A DNA stretch of 64,000 nucleotides. Source: Cryobacterium sp. Y29 (GTDB taxonomy: Bacteria > Actinomycetota > Actinomycetes > Actinomycetales > Microbacteriaceae). The translations under genes and the position numbers were made by a program. The stretch is from contig NZ_PJJN01000028.1 of NCBI RefSeq assembly GCF_002929825.1, positions 62,001 through 126,000 of the forward strand, read 5' to 3'. The notes below the pieces were generated by a model, which was not told the origin of the DNA, ran no database searches, and saw nothing but the letters and a program-made list of their open reading frames with translations. Positions 52,275 to 59,827 of the stretch are shown here, piece by piece. How positions within the stretch are numbered: position 1 is the first letter of the stretch; every line of letters starts with the position of its first letter.

Positions 52275-52489
52275 TCTGCGATCGCTCCGACTCGATGATT
52301 TCACCGAGACTGCACGCACGATGGCGCGCCTAAAAAGCGCAAACACCTACCCATGCACAAAAGTGAGAATGATTCTTATCGTTTGCTTACAACTTTTGTC
52401 CAGCCTGACACGGGAGTGATTTCCGCGGGTACATTACCGGTGTTACTGAGCCATACCCGGAACGTTCACTTACCGTCAGGAGATCTGGA
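52275..52489. other. tatC / ferritin-like intergenic region
   Basis: This stretch of 215 bases has no gene of its own. It carries a 7-1-7 inverted repeat at 52364-52378 that looks like a Fur-superfamily box. Further features of the ferritin-like promoter were not recognised with confidence. Confidence 0.4.
52364..52378. promoter_or_regulatory. Candidate Zur/Fur-family box
   Basis: TGAGAAT-G-ATTCTTA is a 7-1-7 near-palindrome (one mismatch). It resembles actinobacterial Zur boxes and the Fur consensus. It lies about 110 bases upstream of the ferritin-like gene start. Confidence 0.5.
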
Positions 52490-53443
52490 ATGTTTGATCA
52501 GGGTTTTATCACTAATGCCATCAATCGCAGCGCGGAGAATTCGTCGGATCGCCGAAACTTTCTACGTGCGGCGGGTGTGGCGGGCTTCGGTGTCGGAGCA
52601 GCGGTGCTCGCTACCGGCAGTCCGGCGCTGGCTGCCGAGTCCACCGGCCCGGCGGAGGCGCCGAGCGATGCAGCCATTTTGAACTTCGCCCTCAACCTCG
52701 AGTACCTCGAGGCCGAGTTCTACCTGCGGGCAACAACCGGCCGCGGGCTTCCCGACAGTATGACGACGGGAACCGGCACGCGCGGCGGTGTGACCGGCGG
52801 TCGCATGGTGCACTTCAAGACCTCAATCATCAAGAAGTACGCCGATGAGATCGCCGCTGACGAGAAGGCCCACGTGGCCTTCCTACGGTCCGCCCTGGGC
52901 AGTGCAAAGGTGTCTCGCCCCAAGATCAACCTCGACGCGAGCTTCACGGCTGCCGCCCAAGCGGCCGGTCTGGTCAAGCCCGGTCAGAAGTTCGACGTGT
53001 ACGCCAATGAGGCGAACTTCCTCTTCGGGGCGTTCATCTTCGAGGATGTCGGAGTCACCGCGTACAAGGGCGCCGCGCCGCTGATCACGAACAAGACATT
53101 CCTCGAAGCTGCCGCCGGGCTGCTCGCGGTCGAGGCCTATCACGCGGGCGTCATCCGCAGCACGCTGTACGCACTCGGCATCGCGCTTCCCTCGGTGTAC
53201 ACGACCGCGCAGTCGATCTCCGATCTGCGCGACGCCGTCGACGGCCCGACCGATCTTGACCAGGGTATTGGTAACGCGGCGAAGGCGAACCTGGTGCCGA
53301 CCGACGCCAACGGCCTGGTCTACAGCCGCAGCGCCGCGCAGGTGCTCAACATCACCTACCTCAATGCGGCGCCCGTGAAGTCGGGCGGGTTCTTCCCGGC
53401 CGGTGTGAACGGCGTCATCAACACCAGCGGGGCCAACGGCTAA
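52490..53443 (+). CDS. Tat-exported ferritin-like domain protein
   Basis: The 317-residue product has a long N-terminal region with the twin-arginine motif SSDRRNFLRAAGVAGF, a hydrophobic stretch and an ALA cleavage site near residue 48. The mature part (about 60-240) is a ferritin-like helical bundle: LNFALNLEYLEAEFYLRATTG near residue 65, DEIAADEKAHVAFLRSAL near residue 120, ANFLFGAFIFEDVGVTAYKGA and LLAVEAYHAGVIRSTLYALG. The Glu and His residues in these helices fit a di-iron site. Family members of this type are often exported and of unknown role. AGGAGAT lies just before the ATG. It follows tatA-tatC, the export machinery. Confidence 0.85.
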   Translation: MFDQGFITNAINRSAENSSDRRNFLRAAGVAGFGVGAAVLATGSPALAAESTGPAEAPSDAAILNFALNLEYLEAEFYLRATTGRGLPDSMTTGTGTRGGVTGGRMVHFKTSIIKKYADEIAADEKAHVAFLRSALGSAKVSRPKINLDASFTAAAQAAGLVKPGQKFDVYANEANFLFGAFIFEDVGVTAYKGAAPLITNKTFLEAAAGLLAVEAYHAGVIRSTLYALGIALPSVYTTAQSISDLRDAVDGPTDLDQGIGNAAKANLVPTDANGLVYSRSAAQVLNITYLNAAPVKSGGFFPAGVNGVINTSGANG

Positions 53444-53462
53444 GGAACACCGAGAATCCCGG

Positions 53463-53524
53463 GTGCGGGAGTATCGTCGCTGACCGGGAAGTACGACTCT
53501 CGCTCAGCGGCGGTACTCCCGCAC
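53463..53524. repeat. Long RNA-type hairpin (21-bp stem)
   Basis: The arm 53463-53483 pairs fully with 53504-53524 (two G-U pairs allowed), with a 20-base loop. It follows the ferritin-like gene stop by 19 bases. Confidence 0.75.
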
Positions 53525-53532
53525 ACGTCTGA

Positions 53533-53565
53533 CGGGGAGGTTCTGGACACGCCCGGACCTCCCCG
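53533..53565. terminator. GC-rich hairpin after the long stem
   Basis: CGGGGAGGT (53533-53541) pairs perfectly with ACCTCCCCG (53557-53565) around a 15-base loop. There is no T-tract. Confidence 0.45.
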
Positions 53566-53745
53566 CCGTGGCGTAAACCCCGCGCATCGAGGTCTCGGCT
53601 GGCTTTGCACGGGAGTGGGCACGGCCTCTGCCCGGTGGCATTGGCGGGGCTGCGTCTGCGACCGGCCTCCGCTCAACGATGTTCTACCGACGCGATCATC
53701 ACTGGTGTGGCGGTCGGGCACATGTTCTAGCCTGCGCCCAGCAGG

Positions 53746-55368
53746 TCACGCCGAGACGGACACCGAGATTTCATGCAGTCCGGTGGCACCGTTCGGGGCG
53801 ACGTCGGCGGTGGCCGACGTCTGGACGAGGCCTGCGGCATCCGTTGCCCGCACCGTGATGGTGTGGTCGCCGGCGCCCGCGTTCTCCCAGGTGTAGGCCC
53901 ACTGACGCCAGGTGTCGACCGAGATCGCGTCGGCGAGGGTGGCGTCCTGCCAAGGGCCATCGTCGACCTGCACGGCAACCGCGCTGATCCCCACCTGCTG
54001 CGACCAGGCCACACCGGCGATGACGACCGACCCGGTGGATACCGAGGTCCCCTGGCGGGGCACGTCGATGCGGGAGGAGAGCTTGACCGGTCCTTGTGCT
54101 GACCAACCGCGCGGGGTCCAATAGCCCTGCTCCTGGTCGAACCGGGTGAGTTTGAGTTCGACGACCCATTTCGTCGCCGAGACATAGCCGTACAAGCCGG
54201 GCACGACCATGCGCACCGGATAACCGTGTTCAAGGGGGAGCGGCTCGCCGTTCATGCCGACGGCGAGAATGGCGTTGCGGCCGTCGGTAAGCGCCTCGAT
54301 CGGGGTGCCGGCGGTGAAGCCGTCCTGGCTGGTTGAGAGCACCATATCGGCACTATCCGTGGGCTTGGCCCGCGCGAGCAGCGCGCGAATCGGGTAGCCG
54401 AGCCAGGTAGCGGTGCCGATCAGGTCGCCGCCGACGTAGTTCGACACGCAGGCCAAGGTGGTCGTGCTCTCTTCAAGCGGCAGGGCGAGCAGCTCGGCGA
54501 AATCGATCTCGACCTCGTTCTCGACCATGCCGGTGACCTTCAGCCGCCAAGTGGTCGGGTCGATGCGCGGCACGCTCAAGGCGGTGTCGATGCGGTCGAA
54601 GTCGGCGTTCGGGGTGATCAGCGGGGTGATCCCTGCTACGTCGAGGCTCGCCCCGGCCGGAATGGCGGCGGCGCGAATGGATGGCGTGGGCAGCGTGAAT
54701 AGCGCGCGCGCGGCATCCGCTGCCCGGGTGGCTGCGGCACTGAACTGTGCGCCGGCCAGGACCAGCAGGCCGATGCCCGCGGTGATTGCGGTGTAGACGA
54801 GGAAGCGGCGACGGCCCGGGCCGCTGCCGTCGAGGCGTGCCGGCACCTGTTCCGGCACCGATGCCGTGGCGGCGTGCCCGGTGCGGTGATCGACGGGCAG
54901 CCTGGTCGTGAGAAAGGTCAGCGCGATGGCTGCGACGCCCATGGCCACGACGGCTGGGACCGCGTCGAGGGTAGAGGCGCTCGAACGGGAGAGCGCCGCG
55001 AACAGGGCGATCGCGCCGATGAGCACCACCAGCAGGCGGCCGAATGGCGGGCGCCGGCTCTCGAGAATGCCGGCCAGAGCGGCGACCAGGAGGAGCACGA
55101 GCACGATGGTCACGATCAGCACGATCTTGTCGGCCGTGCCGAACAAGCCGATGACGAGGTCCTTGACGCCGGCTGGAACGATGTCGATGATGAGGACACC
55201 GACCGTCAGCACCGGGCTCGCTCCGGGAGCGATCCAGGCCGCGGCCAATTCGGCGGCACCGAGACCGGCGAGGGCTGCGGCCAGACCGGCGGCCGCCGGG
55301 CGCCAAAGTGCCTGAGCACGGTGTGGCGGAGCAACCGCAGTGATGTCCGGAGGAGTGACGTAGGCCAT
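53746..55368 (-). CDS. Membrane-anchored molybdopterin oxidoreductase, sulfite oxidase/YedY family
   Basis: The 540-residue protein has several N-terminal helices (about 25-175; GFALAGLGAAELAAAW-like and ITAGIGLLVLAGAQF) and then an exported Mo domain. That domain has LALPLEESTTTLACVSN with the probable Mo-ligand Cys near residue 305, then GYPIRALLARAKP, PLEHGYPVRMVVPGLYGYVS and a C-terminal dimerisation domain (VIAGVAWSQQVGISAVAVQV). It resembles actinobacterial sulfite-oxidase-like oxidoreductases, possibly methionine-sulfoxide or sulfite reactions. No twin-Arg is visible, so the helices anchor it. The start is supported by TAGGCT at 6 bases (leaderless). Confidence 0.85.
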   Translation of the reverse strand: MAYVTPPDITAVAPPHRAQALWRPAAAGLAAALAGLGAAELAAAWIAPGASPVLTVGVLIIDIVPAGVKDLVIGLFGTADKIVLIVTIVLVLLLVAALAGILESRRPPFGRLLVVLIGAIALFAALSRSSASTLDAVPAVVAMGVAAIALTFLTTRLPVDHRTGHAATASVPEQVPARLDGSGPGRRRFLVYTAITAGIGLLVLAGAQFSAAATRAADAARALFTLPTPSIRAAAIPAGASLDVAGITPLITPNADFDRIDTALSVPRIDPTTWRLKVTGMVENEVEIDFAELLALPLEESTTTLACVSNYVGGDLIGTATWLGYPIRALLARAKPTDSADMVLSTSQDGFTAGTPIEALTDGRNAILAVGMNGEPLPLEHGYPVRMVVPGLYGYVSATKWVVELKLTRFDQEQGYWTPRGWSAQGPVKLSSRIDVPRQGTSVSTGSVVIAGVAWSQQVGISAVAVQVDDGPWQDATLADAISVDTWRQWAYTWENAGAGDHTITVRATDAAGLVQTSATADVAPNGATGLHEISVSVSA

Positions 55369-55374
55369 ACGACC

Positions 55375-55380
55375 AGCCTA
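55375..55380 (-). promoter_or_regulatory. -10 box of leaderless molybdopterin oxidoreductase gene
   Basis: TAGGCT on the minus strand is exactly 6 bases from the ATG at 55368. Confidence 0.5.
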
Positions 55381-55511
55381 GAACGGGCGGCTGTGATTGC
55401 CGCCCGGCCAGGGGCCTCGGCGGGTTTCGTCAGACATCCGCAATATTCTTGCGGCTGGGCTGGGTGGCCATTTCGACAACTTGCACCGGCCATCCACACG
55501 GGCACCAGGAT

Positions 55512-55625
55512 GGCCATCGACCGTGCATAACTCCTGCAATTTGGGGGCGAAGCTCCGGACCTGCCCGACTTTTCGCACCGAGTGTTCAGGCGGCTCGCGA
55601 ATTGCAGGAGTCATGCGCGATGGCC
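55512..55625. repeat. Large inverted repeat in divergent intergenic DNA
   Basis: The 12-base arms ACTCCTGCAATT / AATTGCAGGAGT (55530-55541, 55600-55611) are perfect. The arms extend outwards through GCAT/ATGC to GGCCATCG / CGATGGCC (55512-55519, 55618-55625). The loop is about 58 bases. Confidence 0.8.
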
Positions 55626-55715
55626 GAGCCGGTGTGCGGCGAACTGTGACAGTTGAACAGACGAGAAGGGGCAGAGTCGAAGGCGAGGTGCGAAGTAGTG
55701 CAGTCTTGAGGGACT

Positions 55716-58214
55716 ATGTCTCTGCTTGCGCGCCTCGAAAACGAAACCGACCCCGACGTTCTCTTCGAGGCGTTTGAAACCTGGGCGACCGAACAGGGCC
55801 TCACCCTGTACCCGGCGCAGGAGGAAGCGGTCATCGAGATCGTCTCGGGGGCCAACCTCATCCTGAGCACACCGACGGGAACCGGCAAATCGCTCGTGGC
55901 CGTCGGAGCTCATTTCGCGGCGCTCTCCGCCGGTAAACGCAGCTTCTACACCGCGCCGATCAAGGCCCTCGTGAGTGAGAAGTTCTTCTCACTGGTCGAA
56001 ACTTTCGGGGCTGAGAACGTCGGCATGATGACCGGCGACTCGAGCGTCAACGCCGACGCCCCAATCATCTGCTGTACCGCCGAGATTCTCGCCAATCTCG
56101 CGCTGAGGAACGGCGAAGACACCGAGGTCGACCTCGTCGTTATGGATGAATTCCATTTCTACGGGGACCCGGAGCGCGGCTGGGCTTGGCAGGTTCCCCT
56201 GCTGCTGTTGCCACGGGTACAGTTCATCCTCATGTCGGCCACACTCGGCGACGTGAAATTCATCAGCGATGACCTGACCCGGCGAACCGGGCGGGCCACC
56301 GCGGTCGTCACCGGGGTGGAGCGCCCGGTTCCGCTCAGCTATTACTACGAGCAGACCCCGGTGCACGAAACGGTCGAAGAGCTGCTGCACACCGACAAAG
56401 CGCCGGTATACATCGTGCACTTCTCTCAGGCGGCTGCACTGGAACGTGCTCAGGCCCTCGCGAGCGCGAAGGTGGCCTCCCGGGAGCAGCGTGACGTCAT
56501 CGCCGAGCTGATCGGCGAGTTTCGGTTCACCACCAGTTTCGGCAAGACCCTGTCCCGGCTGATCCGCATGGGAATCGGCGTGCACCATGCGGGCATGCTG
56601 CCGAAATACCGCCGACTGGTGGAGCAGCTCGCGCAGCGCGGCTACCTGCGGGTGATCTGCGGCACAGACACCCTCGGCGTCGGCATCAATGTGCCCATTC
56701 GCACCGTGCTGTTCACCGCCCTCACCAAATATGATGGTGTGAAAATGCGCCAGGTGAACGTGCGCGAGTTCCACCAGATCGCGGGCCGGGCTGGGCGGGC
56801 CGGCTATGACACCGCAGGAACGGTGGTGATTCAGGCGCCCGAGCACGAGAGCGACAATCTCAAGGCTATCGAGAAAGCCGGCGATGATCCGAAGAAGAAA
56901 CGCAAAATCGTGCGTAAGAAGGCGCCGGACGGCTTTGTGTCCTGGGGTGAACCGAGCTTCCGCCGGCTGGTCGAGGCTGAACCCGAAACCCTCTCGTCGA
57001 GCATGCAGATGACCGCTGCGATGCTCATCAATGTGATCGGCCGCGGCGGCGATGCCTTCGCCCACGTGCATTCCCTCGTCTTTGACAACCACGAGCCCTG
57101 GAAGCGTCAACTGGTTTTGGCCCGGCGGGCTCTGGGTATCTACAAGACCCTGCGCGAAGCCGGAATCGTGGAGCAGGGCGCGAGCGGCAGCATCCGTTTG
57201 ACCGTCGACCTGCAGACGAACTTTGCGCTCAACCAGCCGCTGTCGCCGTTTGCGTTGGCCGCGTTCGAACTGCTCGACCCTGAAGCGCCCACCTACTCGC
57301 TCGACATGATTTCGATTCTGGAGTCAACGCTCGACGACCCGCGACCCGTGCTCATGGGGCAGCAATTCGCCGCCCGTGGCGAGGCCGTGAACGCGATGAA
57401 GCGTGAGGGCATCGAATACGACGAGCGGATGGCGCTGCTCGAGGAGATCACGCACCCCAAGCCGCTCGAAGAATTGCTGAACTACACCTTCGACACCTAT
57501 AAGGCTTCCCAGCCGTGGATCGCGGACTTTGAACTCAAGCCCAAGTCCGTCGTGCGCGATATGTATGAGAGGGCCATGTCGTTTGGCGAGTTCATCGCGT
57601 TCTACAAGCTCGCCCGCAGCGAGGGCGTCGTGTTGCGCTACCTGTCGGACGCGTATCGGGCCGCCCGGCAGACCATTCCCGACGAGGCAAAGAACGAAGA
57701 CCTGCTCGACCTGATCGAATGGCTCGGTGAGCTCGTTCGTCAGGTGGACTCGAGCCTGCTCGACGAGTGGGAAGAATTGCTGCACCCCGATCTTGCCGCG
57801 CACGAGGCAGAAGCGCATACGATTCTGCCTCCGCCGCCGCGTCGACTTACCACCAACGTGCGAGCTTTTCGTATCCTGGTGCGCAACGAACTGTTCCGCC
57901 GGGTGCAGCTCGCCGCCTTGGAACACTACGACGAGCTCGGCGAGCTCGACCGGGAGCACGGCTACTCGGATGATGTCTGGGCTGAAGCGATGGACGGCTA
58001 CTTTGCTGAGCATGACGAGATACTCACCGGCGGTAACGCCCGCAGTTCTGACCTGCTCATCATCGAGGAGGGAGCCGAGGAATGGACCGTGCGCCAGATT
58101 ATCGACGACCCGGCCGGTGACCATGACTGGGGGATCAGCGCGAGCGTGAACCTCGCCGACTCCGATGAACTCGGCGCGGCTGTCGTGCGCGTGACCGGTG
58201 TCAACCGGTTGTAG
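55716..58214 (+). CDS. DEAD/DEAH-box helicase with DUF3516 (Ski2-like)
   Basis: The 832-residue superfamily 2 helicase has the motif LYPAQEEAVIEIVSGANLIL, Walker A STPTGTGKSLVAVGAHFA near residue 50, a Walker B DEFH box VVMDEFHFYGDPERGW near residue 142, and SAT motif LMSATLGD near residue 171. GIGVHHAGMLPKYRRLVEQL near residue 287 and motif VI HQIAGRAGRAGYD near residue 352 follow. The last 400 residues are the DUF3516 region found with this helicase in actinobacteria. A role in RNA unwinding or decay is likely but unproven. Its start has TTGAGGGA before the ATG. Confidence 0.9.
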   Translation: MSLLARLENETDPDVLFEAFETWATEQGLTLYPAQEEAVIEIVSGANLILSTPTGTGKSLVAVGAHFAALSAGKRSFYTAPIKALVSEKFFSLVETFGAENVGMMTGDSSVNADAPIICCTAEILANLALRNGEDTEVDLVVMDEFHFYGDPERGWAWQVPLLLLPRVQFILMSATLGDVKFISDDLTRRTGRATAVVTGVERPVPLSYYYEQTPVHETVEELLHTDKAPVYIVHFSQAAALERAQALASAKVASREQRDVIAELIGEFRFTTSFGKTLSRLIRMGIGVHHAGMLPKYRRLVEQLAQRGYLRVICGTDTLGVGINVPIRTVLFTALTKYDGVKMRQVNVREFHQIAGRAGRAGYDTAGTVVIQAPEHESDNLKAIEKAGDDPKKKRKIVRKKAPDGFVSWGEPSFRRLVEAEPETLSSSMQMTAAMLINVIGRGGDAFAHVHSLVFDNHEPWKRQLVLARRALGIYKTLREAGIVEQGASGSIRLTVDLQTNFALNQPLSPFALAAFELLDPEAPTYSLDMISILESTLDDPRPVLMGQQFAARGEAVNAMKREGIEYDERMALLEEITHPKPLEELLNYTFDTYKASQPWIADFELKPKSVVRDMYERAMSFGEFIAFYKLARSEGVVLRYLSDAYRAARQTIPDEAKNEDLLDLIEWLGELVRQVDSSLLDEWEELLHPDLAAHEAEAHTILPPPPRRLTTNVRAFRILVRNELFRRVQLAALEHYDELGELDREHGYSDDVWAEAMDGYFAEHDEILTGGNARSSDLLIIEEGAEEWTVRQIIDDPAGDHDWGISASVNLADSDELGAAVVRVTGVNRL

Positions 58215-58241
58215 CGCTTTCCGCCCGGAGAGATCGCGGCG

Positions 58242-59138
58242 CTACACGCCGGGCGCGTGGAGCGGAGCGGAGGCGTCGGCGGCCCACTCATTGAGGGAAC
58301 CGTCGTAGATGGAGACGTGCTCGTTGCCGGCACGGATGAGAGCGAGAGCGCTCGCGGCTGCGGCGATCCCGCCACCGCAGTAAGTCACCAGGTGGCCCGA
58401 CGCCCCAGCTGCCGACGCCGCCACGGATGGGGCGACCGTTGCCTGGAGCTGGTCGCCGCGCAGGAACGTATTCGTGGCGGGGTCGACGAGTGTGCCGGCC
58501 GGTAGGTTGACACTGCCGGGAATGTGTCCGACGCGCGGGCGTGACCCGGCCGTGCCGGCGAATTCCGCCGGAGGAACGGAGCAGACGAGGGCGGCATCTG
58601 CCTTGCCGGCGACGATCGACTCGACGTAGCTCTTGTCGACCCACAGCTCGGGACGCGGGGTGGCCGTGAAGCCGCCGACGACCCGTGGTCGCGTCCCTCC
58701 GGTGGCGAACGGGCGGGTCTCGGCGTGCCACTTGGTGAGACCGCCGTCGAGCACGGCGACATCGTCGTAGCCGAAGGCGCGAAACAGCCACCAGATGCGG
58801 GCAGCCCACTGTCCCACCACGGCATCATAAACGACGACGGTCGTGGTGTTGTCGATTCCGACGGATGCCGCGGCCGCTTCAAACAGAGCGGCGCTCGGCC
58901 GGGAGAAATCGAATTCGCCCGCTGGGTCGGAGAAGACATCGAACAGGTCAGCGAACACCGCTCCGGGAATGTGCCCCTTGGTGAGGTAGTCGTCACGCCC
59001 GCTGAGGTAGCGCGGCCCGGAATCTGAAGGTGCGAGCGCGAGCACGGTGGCGTCGAGAATGACGAGGTGGTCAGAACCGAGATGATCGGCCAGCCATTGC
59101 GTGGAGACGACGGGCGACGAGGAAACGGGAGAATTCAT
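58242..59138 (-). CDS. Two-domain sulfurtransferase (rhodanese, SseA-like)
   Basis: The 298-residue tandem rhodanese has an inactive N-terminal repeat (about 10-140, with STQWLADHLGSDHLVILDAT and GHIPGAVFADLFDVFSDP) and an active C-terminal repeat (about 155-295). The catalytic Cys is in HLVTYCGGGIAAAASALALI near residue 253. Such enzymes move sulfane sulfur from thiosulfate or 3-mercaptopyruvate to cyanide or thiols. The active loop CGGGIAA has only small residues, unlike the CRKGVT of thiosulfate enzymes, so mercaptopyruvate-like activity is plausible. The start is supported by TAGCCT at 6 bases (leaderless). Confidence 0.9.
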   Translation of the reverse strand: MNSPVSSSPVVSTQWLADHLGSDHLVILDATVLALAPSDSGPRYLSGRDDYLTKGHIPGAVFADLFDVFSDPAGEFDFSRPSAALFEAAAASVGIDNTTTVVVYDAVVGQWAARIWWLFRAFGYDDVAVLDGGLTKWHAETRPFATGGTRPRVVGGFTATPRPELWVDKSYVESIVAGKADAALVCSVPPAEFAGTAGSRPRVGHIPGSVNLPAGTLVDPATNTFLRGDQLQATVAPSVAASAAGASGHLVTYCGGGIAAAASALALIRAGNEHVSIYDGSLNEWAADASAPLHAPGV

Positions 59139-59144
59139 GACACA

Positions 59145-59150
59145 AGGCTA
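59145..59150 (-). promoter_or_regulatory. -10 box of leaderless rhodanese gene
   Basis: TAGCCT on the minus strand is 6 bases from the ATG at 59138. Confidence 0.5.
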
Positions 59151-59221
59151 GCGCCGGCCGCCGACACGGGGTAGAACCGGTGCCCGGGCGAGTCATCCGG
59201 CGACATCCGGCGTCATAACGA

Positions 59222-59710
59222 CTACCGGGTGGTGGTCCAGTCCAGGTTGATGATCTGCTTGATATAGATGTTCTCGCCGAGCCCGGGAACCGAGGGGTTC
59301 ATGGTGAGCATGAGTTGAACCGGAACGTTGAATCGTTGGGCGATGTCGAAGAACGCGTCGCCCTCGACGACCGTATAGGTGAGCAGGGCTCCCGCACCGT
59401 CAGCGGTCGTTGTGCCGCGGGCACCCGGTGTGCTGCCCTGGTCAGCGGCGGGTCCCTGCGGCAGGGGCACGGGCTCCGCGTTGGGAACGAGGTCGGGAAC
59501 CGTTGGGTTGGGAATAAGCGCCGGCTCTTCGGTGGGAACCGGCGTCGGTGTCGGTGTCGGCGTGGGGCTGGGGGTGGGCTTGGGGGGCACGGTCGGGGTG
59601 ATCGTCACCGTGACGGCCGGAGCAGGTTCACCGGCACAGCCAGCCACCGCCACGAGTAGGACAGCGGTAACGATGATGCCCCACGGGCGACGTACGAGTG
59701 AGCTGCGAAT
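59222..59710 (-). CDS. LysM domain lipoprotein with probable ATT start
   Basis: The 162-residue exported lipoprotein has a signal peptide (RSSLVRRPWGIIVTAVLL) and lipobox VAGC. A Pro/Thr-rich wall-spanning linker follows (PTPSPTPTPTPTPV), and the C-terminal LysM domain has YTVVEGDAFFDIAQRFNV and LMLTMNPSVPGLGENIYI. LysM binds peptidoglycan. No ATG, GTG, TTG or CTG is available upstream of the signal peptide. The only usable codon is ATT at 59708-59710, with AGAAGGG 7 bases upstream. The GTG codons further in would destroy the signal peptide. It lies 117 bases after sdaA on the same strand. Confidence 0.75.
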   Translation of the reverse strand: MRSSLVRRPWGIIVTAVLLVAVAGCAGEPAPAVTVTITPTVPPKPTPSPTPTPTPTPVPTEEPALIPNPTVPDLVPNAEPVPLPQGPAADQGSTPGARGTTTADGAGALLTYTVVEGDAFFDIAQRFNVPVQLMLTMNPSVPGLGENIYIKQIINLDWTTTR

Positions 59711-59827
59711 GGTTCAACCCTTCTTTCTGAGACACGCTGTGACCGCGTCTATGCGCGCACTCAGCCAGCTTAGGCTGAACGCGTGGTGGCTCGACCGAGT
59801 CGGTTACCCCCGTTCGGGGTGTTGCGC

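Larger units (their letters stand above)
53444..53745. other. Convergent intergenic region with two hairpins
   Basis: There is no gene in these 302 bases. A 21-bp stem at 53463-53524 and a smaller hairpin at 53533-53565 dominate it. Both may stop transcription of the convergent flanking genes. Confidence 0.5.
55369..55715. other. Divergent intergenic region with a large inverted repeat
   Basis: The 347 bases hold the leaderless promoter of the molybdopterin gene, and an inverted repeat at 55512-55625. No gene is supported. The DUF3516 helicase promoter was not recognised. Confidence 0.5.
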
